A stretch of DNA of 54,730 nucleotides from Leeuwenhoekiella polynyae. Its GTDB lineage: Bacteria > Bacteroidota > Bacteroidia > Flavobacteriales > Flavobacteriaceae. Below are positions 36,940 to 45,385 of this stretch, piece by piece; the first letter of the stretch is position 1; each line of letters begins with the position of its first letter. The position numbers and the translations under genes were made by a program. The notes under the pieces are model-generated. The model was not told the origin of the DNA and searched no databases. It saw only the letters and a program-made list of their open reading frames with translations. The stretch spans positions 1 to 54,730 of the forward strand of contig NZ_QOVK01000024.1 of NCBI RefSeq assembly GCF_004104075.1, in the 5' to 3' direction.

Positions 36940-38295
36940 ATGGAGCATAAACTTTCTACAAATGAACTCCTTGTTGAAGGAGATATCAACCGGTCTGAAG
37001 GTCGAAAAAAATGGTTAGCAGAAGAAGTTGGTGCTACGACAAAAAAACTTTTAGAAAAAGACGCGCAGTACTTTTTACACCAGGCACTATCTACCCCTTG
37101 TATGGACGTACTGGCCGATGCTCAGGGTCCGTTTATCACCAACACTTCAGGTAAAAACTATTTTGATTTTCACGGAAATAATGTACACCAACTGGGTTTT
37201 TCACATCCTAAACTCATTGAAGCACTCAAAAATCAGTTAGACCAACTTACCTTTTCTACCCGAAGATACACCAACGAAACGGCTATTCATTTTGCCGAAA
37301 AACTAACAAGCCTTACTCCCGGTTTAGATAAAATACTGATGACGCCTAACGGAAGTTCTGCAATTGGGATCGCGCTTAAACTGTCTCGCGCAGTAACCGG
37401 CAAGTATAAAGTAGTGTCCTTCTGGGATTCGTTTCACGGCGCATCGCTCGATGTGGTGAGTGTTAGCGGTGAATCGGTTTTTAGAGAACACATGGGACCT
37501 TTGATGCCCGGTGTAGAACGTATTCCCCCTCCCATTACCTATCGTGGCATTTATGAGAATAACGAAGATAAAGCAATCGAATATCTGGAGTACATTTTGG
37601 CAAAAGACAATCAGATTGGAGCCTTTTTAGCAGAAACCGTGCGCAATACTGATGCTCAAATTCCGTCTAAAAAATTCTGGAAAGCAGCCCGAGCACTTTG
37701 TGATCAATACGGGGTTCTGCTGATTCTTGATGAGATCCCAATCGCATTAGGCCGAACCGGAAAACTATTTGCTTACGAACATTTTGACATTATACCAGAC
37801 ATTCTTTGTTTAGGTAAAGGACTTGGAGGTGGTATTATTCCTCAGGCAGCGATCGTTACTAAAAAGGAATACGACCGGTTTAACCACATTTCACTGGGGC
37901 ATTATACCTTTGAAAAAAGTCCTGTGGGTGCAGCTGCAGCGCTAACAACATTGCAAATTATTGAAGAAGAACATCTGCTGGAGCACGTCGTTTACTTAGA
38001 AGGTATGATGCAGGCTACCCTGAATGATTTCCTGCATAAATACAACATCATTGGCGATATTAGAGGTCTTGGTTTACTCTGGGGTATAGAACTCGTAAAA
38101 GATCGCATAACTAAAGAAAAAGCTACCGCTGAAGCAGAAGCGATTATGTATGAATGTCTCAAAAACGGACTGAGTTTTAAAGTCTCTAAAGGCAATGTTT
38201 TACAACTCTGCCCGGCACTCACCATAAAAACCACGCAGCTTGCAGAAGCTCTGGCTATTTTAGAAAACGCACTACAAAAAATCTCAAAACCATAA
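36940..38295 (+). CDS. pbfA: PLP-dependent enzyme resembling (R)-1-hydroxy-2-aminoethylphosphonate ammonia-lyase
   Basis: 451 residues of the class III aminotransferase fold. PLP Lys293 lies in LCLGKGLGGGIIP, Asp264 in LILDEIPIALGRTGK, and the phosphate-binding loop is TPNGSSAIG (about 135-143). The segments TRRYTNETAIHFAEKL and FWDSFHGASLDVVSVSGES fit the PbfA group, which eliminates ammonia from (R)-1-hydroxy-2-aminoethylphosphonate to give phosphonoacetaldehyde. A plain transaminase is the alternative. It has no signal peptide and acts in the cytoplasm, yet lies among exported phosphatases. The nearby PhnX-like hydrolase would use its product, which supports this assignment. Confidence 0.66.
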   Translation: MEHKLSTNELLVEGDINRSEGRKKWLAEEVGATTKKLLEKDAQYFLHQALSTPCMDVLADAQGPFITNTSGKNYFDFHGNNVHQLGFSHPKLIEALKNQLDQLTFSTRRYTNETAIHFAEKLTSLTPGLDKILMTPNGSSAIGIALKLSRAVTGKYKVVSFWDSFHGASLDVVSVSGESVFREHMGPLMPGVERIPPPITYRGIYENNEDKAIEYLEYILAKDNQIGAFLAETVRNTDAQIPSKKFWKAARALCDQYGVLLILDEIPIALGRTGKLFAYEHFDIIPDILCLGKGLGGGIIPQAAIVTKKEYDRFNHISLGHYTFEKSPVGAAAALTTLQIIEEEHLLEHVVYLEGMMQATLNDFLHKYNIIGDIRGLGLLWGIELVKDRITKEKATAEAEAIMYECLKNGLSFKVSKGNVLQLCPALTIKTTQLAEALAILENALQKISKP

Positions 38296-38300
38296 AAACA

Positions 38301-39884
38301 ATGAAACACATCATAGTTCTTAGCTTGTTTATTATCAGTTTTTGCATCCATACGCAGGCCCAACAAAATAGCTTTCTGGTACACCCTTATTTACAAGATG
38401 CAGAGCCCACATCAATACGTATAAAATGGGAAACCGAGTTTGAGGGAGAAAGCACTGTAGAATGGGGCTTGACAGCAAAATTGGGGAACAAAATTACAGG
38501 TACCTCCTGTAAAGTGAATTTTGGAGAATCGCGCTTACATGAAGTTCAGCTTACCGGTTTAGAGCGCTTCACCACCTATTTTTACCGAGTTAAAACCGGA
38601 AAACTTCGATCTGACATTCTTCAGTTTAAAACCCCTCCATTTTCTGGAGAAGCAGCCTCTTTTAACCTGATAGCTATGAGCGATATGCAAATAGACCGCA
38701 GTCAGCCAGATAAATTCAGTGAAGTCGTCAATGAAGGTATTCTCAACTATCTGGAGCAGCAATTTGACGGAAAAGTTCCAGACAATTTAGCTTTGGTAAT
38801 GATTCCCGGAGATCTTGTGGCTCAAGGAAGTAATTATGAGCAATGGCAAACCGATTTCTTCAAACCTTCAGCAAAACTTTTCTCACAAGTTCCTGTATAT
38901 CCCGTCCCCGGAAATCACGAACAAAACTCTCAATTTTTCTTCAAATACTTCAGCCTGCCCGAAAACGGAGACCCTGCTTATGCGGAGCACTGGTGGTACA
39001 AAGATTATGGTAACGTTCGTATTATTGGATTAGATTCTAATGAAGGATATCGCGATATGCGACAACAATATGAATGGCTTGAACGGGTATTGAAAGACAC
39101 CGAAACTGAAGAAGACATTGATTTTGTTTTTGCTCAGCTCCATCATCCGTATAAGTCAGAATTATGGATTCCGGGGGAAGAGGAAACCACCGGAAAAGTG
39201 GTTAAGATGCTTGAAGCTTTTTCAGATAAAACCGGTAAACCCAGCGTTCATTTTTTTGGTCATACACACGGATATTCCCGCGGACAATCACGCGACCACA
39301 ATCACTTGTGGGTAAATGTTGCTTCGGCAGGAGGTTCTATTGACAACTGGGGAGAATTTGAAGGTCGCGATTATGATGAATTTACCGTTACCCAAGATGA
39401 ATATGGTTTTGTGATGGTAAATGTAGATCCCAATCCTGCAGATCCTAAGATCAGTCTCAAACGCATCAGCCGCGGTAATGTTCAACATCCAAAAAACAAT
39501 GCGGTAACTGATAGTATCACCGTTTATAAACTGAATCAAAAGCCCGATGCACCTGTTGGGATTTCACCTAAAAAAGAAAATGTAGACATCACTGCTATCA
39601 CGCTAAAAGCGTCTGCCTTTAGCGGAGGAAGAGTTTCGAGTAAACATACCGCTTCGCACTGGCAAGTGTCTACAACACCCGATTTTGAAAAATTGGTTAA
39701 AGACAGTTGGAAACAACATGAAAATTGGTATTACAAAGAAAACAGACAAAAGGGTGATGACCTTACAGATGAAGAGTTATCCCGCTTACAACCCGCAACC
39801 ACCTACTACTGGCGGGTTCGGTATCGGGATCAATATCTGGGATGGAGCGAGTGGTCTGAAACCCTGACTTTTAAAACTAAATAA
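38301..39884 (+). CDS. Exported purple-acid-phosphatase-like metallophosphoesterase
   Basis: 527 residues with a signal peptide ending in HTQAQ. A PAP N-terminal Fn3-like domain (about 25-115, SIRIKWETEFEGESTVEWG) precedes a calcineurin-like core: MSDMQIDRS, MIPGDLVAQG, VPGNHEQNS, FAQLHHPYKS, FFGHTHGYSR. The first motif has Gln in place of the usual His (DMQ). A C-terminal Fn3-like domain (ATTYYWRVRYRDQYLGWSEW) follows. It starts five bases after the PLP gene and should hydrolyse phosphomonoesters or diesters in the periplasm. Its exact substrate is unknown. Confidence 0.86.
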   Translation: MKHIIVLSLFIISFCIHTQAQQNSFLVHPYLQDAEPTSIRIKWETEFEGESTVEWGLTAKLGNKITGTSCKVNFGESRLHEVQLTGLERFTTYFYRVKTGKLRSDILQFKTPPFSGEAASFNLIAMSDMQIDRSQPDKFSEVVNEGILNYLEQQFDGKVPDNLALVMIPGDLVAQGSNYEQWQTDFFKPSAKLFSQVPVYPVPGNHEQNSQFFFKYFSLPENGDPAYAEHWWYKDYGNVRIIGLDSNEGYRDMRQQYEWLERVLKDTETEEDIDFVFAQLHHPYKSELWIPGEEETTGKVVKMLEAFSDKTGKPSVHFFGHTHGYSRGQSRDHNHLWVNVASAGGSIDNWGEFEGRDYDEFTVTQDEYGFVMVNVDPNPADPKISLKRISRGNVQHPKNNAVTDSITVYKLNQKPDAPVGISPKKENVDITAITLKASAFSGGRVSSKHTASHWQVSTTPDFEKLVKDSWKQHENWYYKENRQKGDDLTDEELSRLQPATTYYWRVRYRDQYLGWSEWSETLTFKTK

Positions 39885-39894
39885 AGATTTCGAT

Positions 39895-40938
39895 ATGCAT
39901 AGTAGAAAAGTAATAGTACTGCTCCTTCTGGCTGGCTTGAGTGTTTTTAAAATACAAGCTCAAAACAAAGAAGATCAAAAAGTCATTTTGATCACATTAG
40001 ACGGCTTTCGCTGGCAAGAACTGTTTACCGGTGCCGATCCTAAACTCATTAGCAACCCTGAATATGTTCATGATACCACAGCTTTAAAGTCCAAATTCTG
40101 GCGGGAAACTAAAGCTGAACGCCGAGAAGCCTTGTTACCTTTTATTTGGAATAAGGTAGTCCATCACGGGGAAATTCACGGAAATAGAGAAGCTGGAAGC
40201 AAGGTTAACCTGACCAACACGATGTGGTTTTCTTATCCCGGATATAACGAGATCCTTACGGGTAAAGCAGATGATAAAAACATCAGGAGTAATGATAAGA
40301 TCTATAACCCTAATGTAACCATCCTGGAAGAATTAAATAATACTTCAAAATACAAAGGCAAGGTTGCTGCCTTTACCAGTTGGGACGTTTTTCCATATAT
40401 TATTAATGATAAACGCAGTAGTATTCCTGTAAATGCAGCTTTCGATCCGGCTAAAGATACGCCTTTATCAGACCGGGAAATCTTCCTTAATAAATTACAA
40501 AAAGAGATACCGAGTCCGTGGGGAAGTGTACGCCTGGATGCGTTTACTCACAATTATGCCTTGGAGTATATGCAAAAAAATCATCCAAGTCTGGTTTATA
40601 TAGCCTACGGCGAAACAGACGATTTTGCACACGATGGTGAATATGATGCCTATTTGAATTCGGCACACACGACAGATGCAATGCTGAAAGAGGTTTGGGA
40701 ATATGTTCAGACCGATGCATTCTATAAAGATCAAACTACCCTGATCATCACTACAGATCACGGGCGTGGAACGGAACCTCTAGAAACCTGGAAAAGTCAC
40801 GGAAGCGATATCAAAGGTGCAGATCAGACCTGGCTCATAATTCTCGGAGCCGGTGCTGATCAAAAAGGAGCTATTCAAAACGAAGAACAGATCTATACTA
40901 CCGAAGTTGTAAAACACATCAAGCAAAATTTAAATTAG
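39895..40938 (+). CDS. Exported alkaline-phosphatase-superfamily phosphoesterase
   Basis: 347 residues with a signal peptide (to about IQAQ). Motifs: KVILITLDGFRWQELFTG (metal Asp), NTMWFSYPGYNEILTG (nucleophile region), YIAYGETDDFAHDGEY (second metal set) and LIITTDHGRGTEP (Asp-His). The spacing fits phosphoglyceromutase/nucleotide pyrophosphatase-type enzymes of Bacteroidota. Phosphonate monoester hydrolases also belong to this superfamily. It starts 11 bases after the PAP-like gene. A 150-base gap follows, with a further -7 box at 41003-41010, so the first transcript probably ends or is restarted here. Confidence 0.82.
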   Translation: MHSRKVIVLLLLAGLSVFKIQAQNKEDQKVILITLDGFRWQELFTGADPKLISNPEYVHDTTALKSKFWRETKAERREALLPFIWNKVVHHGEIHGNREAGSKVNLTNTMWFSYPGYNEILTGKADDKNIRSNDKIYNPNVTILEELNNTSKYKGKVAAFTSWDVFPYIINDKRSSIPVNAAFDPAKDTPLSDREIFLNKLQKEIPSPWGSVRLDAFTHNYALEYMQKNHPSLVYIAYGETDDFAHDGEYDAYLNSAHTTDAMLKEVWEYVQTDAFYKDQTTLIITTDHGRGTEPLETWKSHGSDIKGADQTWLIILGAGADQKGAIQNEEQIYTTEVVKHIKQNLN

Positions 40939-41038
40939 TTTACAAATAAGAAATAAAATAAAACATTAAAGCTTTTTGTTTTAATATAAGTAAACTTTAT
41001 AATAAATTTGTTACCGCTTGTTTGTTTATATTTTAAAC

Positions 41039-41072
41039 TCCGGTCGGGGTTATTCTTAAACTTTTGACCGGA
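41039..41072 (+). promoter_or_regulatory. Inverted repeat in the DUF5690 leader
   Basis: TCCGGTC (41039-41045) and GACCGGA (41066-41072) form a 7-bp inverted repeat with a 20-base centre. It lies between a -7-like box TAAATTTG (41003-41010) and the DUF5690 start codon. The XRE-cupin regulator of the same locus is a candidate binder. No second copy was seen. Confidence 0.35.
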
Positions 41073-41087
41073 TTATTAAAACCTACT

Positions 41088-42365
41088 ATGCCCATCAAAA
41101 AACAAGATCTTGCATTTATTAGTCGTGCTTCTCTGGCTGCATTTGGTGCGTATTTCTGTATGTATGCATTTAGAAAACCTTTTGCAGTTGCAACTTTTGA
41201 ACATCTAAGTGTTCTGGGAATCGATTATAAAATCCTGCTCATTATCGCTCAGGTTTTGGGTTATATGCTCTCCAAATTTATTGGGATCAAAGTAATTTCT
41301 GAATTAAAGTCAAAGCAACGCCTCACCTATTTGTTAGCTCTCATCGGTATTTCTGAAATTGCGCTCCTCCTTTTTGGTTTTGTTCCGCAGCCCTATAATA
41401 TTTTATTCATGTTTCTCAATGGTCTGCCTTTGGGAATGATCTGGGGCATTGTGTTTTCCTACTTGGAAGGGCGAAAATTCACCGAAATACTAGGAGTCAT
41501 TTTATGCACCAGTTTTATTGTTTCAAGCGGAGTGGTAAAATCTATTGGTTTATATGTTATGGTATCCTGGGAAGTTTCCCAGTTTTGGATGCCTGCAGTA
41601 ACCGGAGCTTTATTTCTCATCCCTTTAGTGTTTTTTGCCAGGCTTTTAGAAACGATCTCCCCTCCTACACCTGAAGACGAGTCCTTACGCGTTGCCCGCG
41701 TCCCTATGGATAAAACAGCACGTAAAGAAGTGCTCAAGCAATTTGCATTGCCTCTTTTTATTCTGATCCTATTCTACGTTAGTTTGACTGCTTTTAGAGA
41801 CCTCAGGGATAATTACGCCCGGGAGCTCTGGGATAGTCTGGGTTATGCCGGGGATATTGCGGTATACAGTACCTCTGAACTGGCTGTAGCGCTTCTCGTT
41901 TTGATTATTCTGGCCTCTGTCTATGCGATAAAAGATAACCTCAAAGCCTTGCTCACCTATCACGGTATATTACTAATCGGTACGTTTTCGGTAGGTATCG
42001 CAACATTTTTATTACAGTCTGAAATACTCGATCCGTTTTACTGGATGGTGATCTCCGGTTTTGGTTTGTACATCTGCTATGTCCCGTTTAACGCGTTGTT
42101 TTTTGACCGATTTATCGCTGCATTCCGCATCAAAGGCAATGCCGGTTTTTTAATTTATCTCGCAGATGCTTTCGGATATATGGGAAGTATGGGCGTTTTG
42201 CTTTATAAAAACTTCGGGATGGATGAAATATCCTGGTTACAATTTTTTATCAACGGCGCCTATCTCCTTTCCGCACTGGGAACATGTAGCGTCATCGTTT
42301 CTTATTTCTATTTAAAAAACAAACACCGCAACGCCAATCTCAACGTTCTAACTTATGAAAACTAA
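41088..42365 (+). CDS. DUF5690 family MFS transporter, candidate phosphonate importer
   Basis: 425 residues from the ATG at 41088; the TTG upstream at 41064 adds a non-conserved stretch. About 12 transmembrane helices. The first helix reads AAFGAYFCMYAFRKPFAVATF, reminiscent of the motif of organophosphate:phosphate antiporters (Tyr-x-x-Arg-Lys), followed by IAQVLGYMLSKFIGIKV and NGLPLGMIWGIVFSYLEGR. It overlaps the FAD oxidoreductase gene by 11 bases and sits among phosphonate genes, so import of an aminoethylphosphonate-type compound across the inner membrane is likely. The transport function itself has not been shown by the sequence. Confidence 0.8.
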   Translation: MPIKKQDLAFISRASLAAFGAYFCMYAFRKPFAVATFEHLSVLGIDYKILLIIAQVLGYMLSKFIGIKVISELKSKQRLTYLLALIGISEIALLLFGFVPQPYNILFMFLNGLPLGMIWGIVFSYLEGRKFTEILGVILCTSFIVSSGVVKSIGLYVMVSWEVSQFWMPAVTGALFLIPLVFFARLLETISPPTPEDESLRVARVPMDKTARKEVLKQFALPLFILILFYVSLTAFRDLRDNYARELWDSLGYAGDIAVYSTSELAVALLVLIILASVYAIKDNLKALLTYHGILLIGTFSVGIATFLLQSEILDPFYWMVISGFGLYICYVPFNALFFDRFIAAFRIKGNAGFLIYLADAFGYMGSMGVLLYKNFGMDEISWLQFFINGAYLLSALGTCSVIVSYFYLKNKHRNANLNVLTYEN

Positions 42366-43509
42366 ATACGATCTACTTATCGTAGGCGGAGGTGTTCTGG
42401 GTACCTTTCACGCTTATCACGCATTAAACAGAGGTTTACGCGTAGCAATTCTTGAACAAAGCGCAATGCCACAAGGCGCAACTACACGTAATTTTGGTCA
42501 GGTCGTACCTTCGGGTATGAATACTAAATGGCAAAATTATGGTCGGGAAAGTCTGCGTATCTATAAGGAAATTCAGGAGCTTTTTGATATTACGATTCGT
42601 CAAAATGGATCTGTATATCTAGCTTCTAATACCGAAGAATTGCAACTTATTGAAGAACTGGCGGTGATCAATAAAACGAATAACTATACTTCTAAGCTAC
42701 TCACCAAAGCAGAATGTTTAAAAAAGTATCCCGGTTTACGAGCAGATTATGTCAAAGCAGGCTTGTTTTTTCCTGATGAAGTTACGGTAGAGCCGCGCAC
42801 GATGATTCACCGCTTACAGCAATTTCTGGTGACTCAAAAAAAACTGGATTTATTTACAAATACGAAAGCCATACACATTGATCAAAGCACTGACGAAGTT
42901 GCGATCACCACTGCTACTGGAAATACTTTTAAAGCTGCTCACGCATTAATTTGTAACGGAAGTGATTTTAAAACACTTTACCCACAGCTTTTTGCAGCTA
43001 GTGACTTGCAGCTCTCTAAATTGCAAATGCTACAAACTAAACCTCAGCAAAATTATAAACTTCCCGGTTCTATTTTAACCGGCTTGTCTATCCGTCGTTA
43101 CGAAGCCTTTTATGAATGTCCCTCATTTAAAGAAATAAAAGATAAAGAAGATGCAGCTAGTTTAGAGAAAAAATGGGGCGTGCATATTCTGTTTAAACAA
43201 GCTGCAGATGGTTCTGTTATTTTAGGGGATTCCCATGAATATGCTGATGCTGATCGTATGGAAGATTTAGGGTATGGCCTGAATATGGATATAGACAATT
43301 TTATGATCGCTGAAGCCCAAAAAATCATTGACCTGCCTACTTATGATATTCAGGATCGCTGGTATGGGATTTACTCGCAATGTAAGACACAAGATATTTT
43401 TTTAAAAACCTTAGGAGAGCGCATTCACATCGCCACCGGAATTGGAGGAAAAGGAATGACCGGAAGCGCAGGATTCTCAAAAGAACACCTTAATACAATA
43501 CTTAATTAA
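42355..43509 (+). CDS. TIGR03364-type FAD-dependent oxidoreductase
   Basis: 384 residues of the D-amino-acid-oxidase superfamily. The FAD motif is LLIVGGGVLGTFHAYHAL (residues 8-25), followed by TTRNFGQVVPSG, and a C-terminal IATGIGGKGMTGSAGFSKEH. This branch recurs beside phosphonatase-like hydrolases, and its members have been linked to oxidation of 2-aminoethylphosphonate or its N-methyl derivative to phosphonoacetaldehyde. That would make a phnW-type transaminase unnecessary, and none is seen here. It is overlapped by DUF5690 and followed by the HAD gene after six bases. Confidence 0.82.
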   Translation: MKTKYDLLIVGGGVLGTFHAYHALNRGLRVAILEQSAMPQGATTRNFGQVVPSGMNTKWQNYGRESLRIYKEIQELFDITIRQNGSVYLASNTEELQLIEELAVINKTNNYTSKLLTKAECLKKYPGLRADYVKAGLFFPDEVTVEPRTMIHRLQQFLVTQKKLDLFTNTKAIHIDQSTDEVAITTATGNTFKAAHALICNGSDFKTLYPQLFAASDLQLSKLQMLQTKPQQNYKLPGSILTGLSIRRYEAFYECPSFKEIKDKEDAASLEKKWGVHILFKQAADGSVILGDSHEYADADRMEDLGYGLNMDIDNFMIAEAQKIIDLPTYDIQDRWYGIYSQCKTQDIFLKTLGERIHIATGIGGKGMTGSAGFSKEHLNTILN

Positions 43510-43515
43510 TACCGT

Positions 43516-44199
43516 ATGAATACTATAAAATTGGTCGTTTTTGATATGGCGGGCACCACCGTAAATGAAAATAATATTGTGTACAAAACCGTACAGAAAG
43601 TCATTAACGACTTAGGTTATCAGGTAAGCCTTGATGCTGTTTTAGAGTTTGGTGCCGGGAAAGAAAAGCATCAGGCGATTACCGATGTTTTACAAAACTG
43701 CACCCATTCTACTGCTGTACAAGAAGAAGCAGCAACTGCTTTTGCAGCCTTCAAACCCGAATTAGAAGTCGCTTATGACACCCAATCAATTGGCACCTTT
43801 GAAGGCATGCTCGCTTTCTTTAAGAGACTAAAAGAGGATACTATTAAAGTGGTTCTCAATACCGGTTATGATTCTAAAACGGCAACAAAATTACTGGCAA
43901 AATTAGAGTGGCATGTAGGTGAGGAAATAGATATGCTCATCACAGCTGATGCTGTTGAAAATGGAAGACCGGCCCCTGATATGATACACAAAGCCATGCA
44001 GCAGTTTGGGATTACCGATCCTTCTCAGGTGCTCAAAGCAGGAGATTCTCAAATAGATATCATAGAAGGTAAAAATGCCAAGTGTGGCTTAACCATAGGT
44101 GTTTTAAGCGGAGCACAAACTAAAGAACAATTAGAAGCTGCAAAGCCAGATTACATTCTTAAGGTAATAACTGAGCTTGAAGGCATATTATTGAACTAA
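43516..44199 (+). CDS. Phosphonatase-like HAD hydrolase (TIGR03351 type)
   Basis: 227 residues, shorter than classical PhnX (about 265). HAD motif I is LVVFDMAGTTVNENN, with Asp10 as nucleophile. The PhnX Schiff-base lysine appears to be retained: EFGAGKEKHQAI aligns with the MGxxKxxHxxA region and gives Lys49. Motifs II to IV are KVVLNTGYDSKT and LKAGDSQIDIIEGKNAKCG. It should cleave phosphonoacetaldehyde to acetaldehyde and phosphate. Loss of length falls mainly in the cap region. It is the last gene of this transcript and ends 27 bases from the convergent regulator. Confidence 0.85.
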   Translation: MNTIKLVVFDMAGTTVNENNIVYKTVQKVINDLGYQVSLDAVLEFGAGKEKHQAITDVLQNCTHSTAVQEEAATAFAAFKPELEVAYDTQSIGTFEGMLAFFKRLKEDTIKVVLNTGYDSKTATKLLAKLEWHVGEEIDMLITADAVENGRPAPDMIHKAMQQFGITDPSQVLKAGDSQIDIIEGKNAKCGLTIGVLSGAQTKEQLEAAKPDYILKVITELEGILLN

Positions 44200-44214
44200 T
44201 CTGCTTTTAAAATG

Positions 44215-44237
44215 TTGAAAGCACGCTTAGCTTTCAA
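44215..44237. terminator. Hairpin between the HAD hydrolase and the XRE-cupin gene
   Basis: An 8-bp stem TTGAAAGC / GCTTTCAA (44215-44222 with 44230-44237) with a 7-base loop; the regulator stop codon lies in it. A/T-rich but imperfect T-runs follow, so it is a moderate bidirectional terminator candidate. Confidence 0.55.
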
Positions 44238-44808
44238 TATCTTTTAAATAAAAATAAAGAACAAGCATAGCAGTAGGGACCTCACGGCGGTTGATAGGTA
44301 CATGTGGAATTCTCCCGTCGAAAAATATGGAGTCCCCTTCGTGCAAAGTCACTTCCTCATCACCAATGTTGTAAACACAACTTCCAGAGAGCATATACTT
44401 AAATTCATACGCATCGGTTTCTACTTTACTGCGTTCAGAGCCGGGTTGAATTTCAAGTAAAACCGCTTCAAAAGCTATTGAAGCAAGAGATTTGCCAAAA
44501 ATAGATTTATACTGAAAACCTTTAGCATCATCTTCTTTTTCTAGTATGGAATGTTCTGCTTTGCGAGAAACAATAAATGAAGTTTTTCCGCTTTGCGGAA
44601 GACTATTAAAAAAAGCAGCCACTTCGATCTCTAAAGCATTGATGATATTTAACAATACCGGCAACGATGGTATTGTCCTTCCGTTTTCTATACGCGAAAT
44701 GAGTCCGTTACTTACATCTGCTTGGGTTGCAACCGTACTAATGGTAAATCCTTTATCTTTTCTGATTTCTCGAATGCGCTTCCCGATTCCAATTATGTAG
44801 TCTTCCAA
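44227..44808 (-). CDS. XRE-family regulator with C-terminal cupin domain
   Basis: 193 residues. An N-terminal HTH_3 domain (IGKRIREIRKDKGFTISTVA, then ADVSNGLISRIENGRTIPSLPVLLNI) is followed by a cupin (EPGSERSKVET-type QPGSERSKVETDAYEFKYML, then EEVTLHEGDSIFFDGRIPH). This architecture is common for regulators that sense a small metabolite. It converges on the phosphonate catabolic genes and is the only dedicated regulator near them, so control of the locus is likely. The ligand could be an aminophosphonate or aldehyde; this is an inference. Confidence 0.87.
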   Translation of the reverse strand: MEDYIIGIGKRIREIRKDKGFTISTVATQADVSNGLISRIENGRTIPSLPVLLNIINALEIEVAAFFNSLPQSGKTSFIVSRKAEHSILEKEDDAKGFQYKSIFGKSLASIAFEAVLLEIQPGSERSKVETDAYEFKYMLSGSCVYNIGDEEVTLHEGDSIFFDGRIPHVPINRREVPTAMLVLYFYLKDIES

Positions 44809-44955
44809 ATCTTTAGTTTTTACTATTTGTAAATATCCAAAATGTTTTAGGATTCGGTTGACTTCCTGGCATTTTTTGATTCAATCTATATATCAATTTA
44901 TTCTAAACAGCACATTGCCGCATTTTAAAAAAAGCCATACAGATCAGATAGCAGG

Positions 44956-45114
44956 TTAGTCATCCATTCCAACTACCTGCTTTAAGGTAGTCTCATTCAA
45001 ATATACTTCTGGGCTATACTGAGGTGAAACTACTTTTATACCATATTCACCCACTGAAAATGTGGTAAAGTGTGGTTGGAGTGTGGTAGTACTAGGCTTT
45101 TTACTGCTCGTAGA
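44956..45114 (-). pseudogene. C-terminal fragment of an unidentified protein
   Basis: A 52-codon open end with no start codon, reading ...FTTFSVGEYGIKVVSPQYSP then EVYLNETTLKQVVGMDD and stop. The composition is protein-like, with a regular strand pattern. An in-frame stop lies just upstream. I do not recognise the family. It is probably the remaining end of a gene lost by deletion. Confidence 0.35.
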
Positions 45115-45253
45115 CTACCAGAAGTGATGGAGGAATACAGTACTAAAAAAGACGTAACTGAATTTGTACTAGAACAGCAGTCCAGGTTCTAAAGGGATAG
45201 GTCTCAAATTTGATGGTACGGTATTCCACAGAACAGAGTCTTATTAGTTCTCC

Positions 45254-45385
45254 ATGCATATCATTGTAGACTTAATTTTAGAATTAACATCTGAATTAAA
45301 ATTAATTGGAAAGGATTTAAACTTTAAAAAGTTTGAGGGAATTGCACACTTGGAAGAACAAATAAAAGGAATAGTCAATGAATAA
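45254..45385 (+). pseudogene. 43-residue helical frame, possible gene remnant
   Basis: Encodes MHIIVDLILELTSELKLIGK followed by DLNFKKFEGIAHLEEQIKGI and VNE. It is amphipathic and helical, and could be the N-terminal piece of a transposase or other lost gene. No family is identified and there is no promoter evidence. Confidence 0.3.

Noticed and set aside
45059-45090. Repeated GTGTGGT/TGTGGTA words resembling a short tandem repeat.
   Set aside because: Only three imperfect copies with uneven spacing; it falls within the decayed coding end at 44956-45114. It is not a CRISPR or VNTR array.
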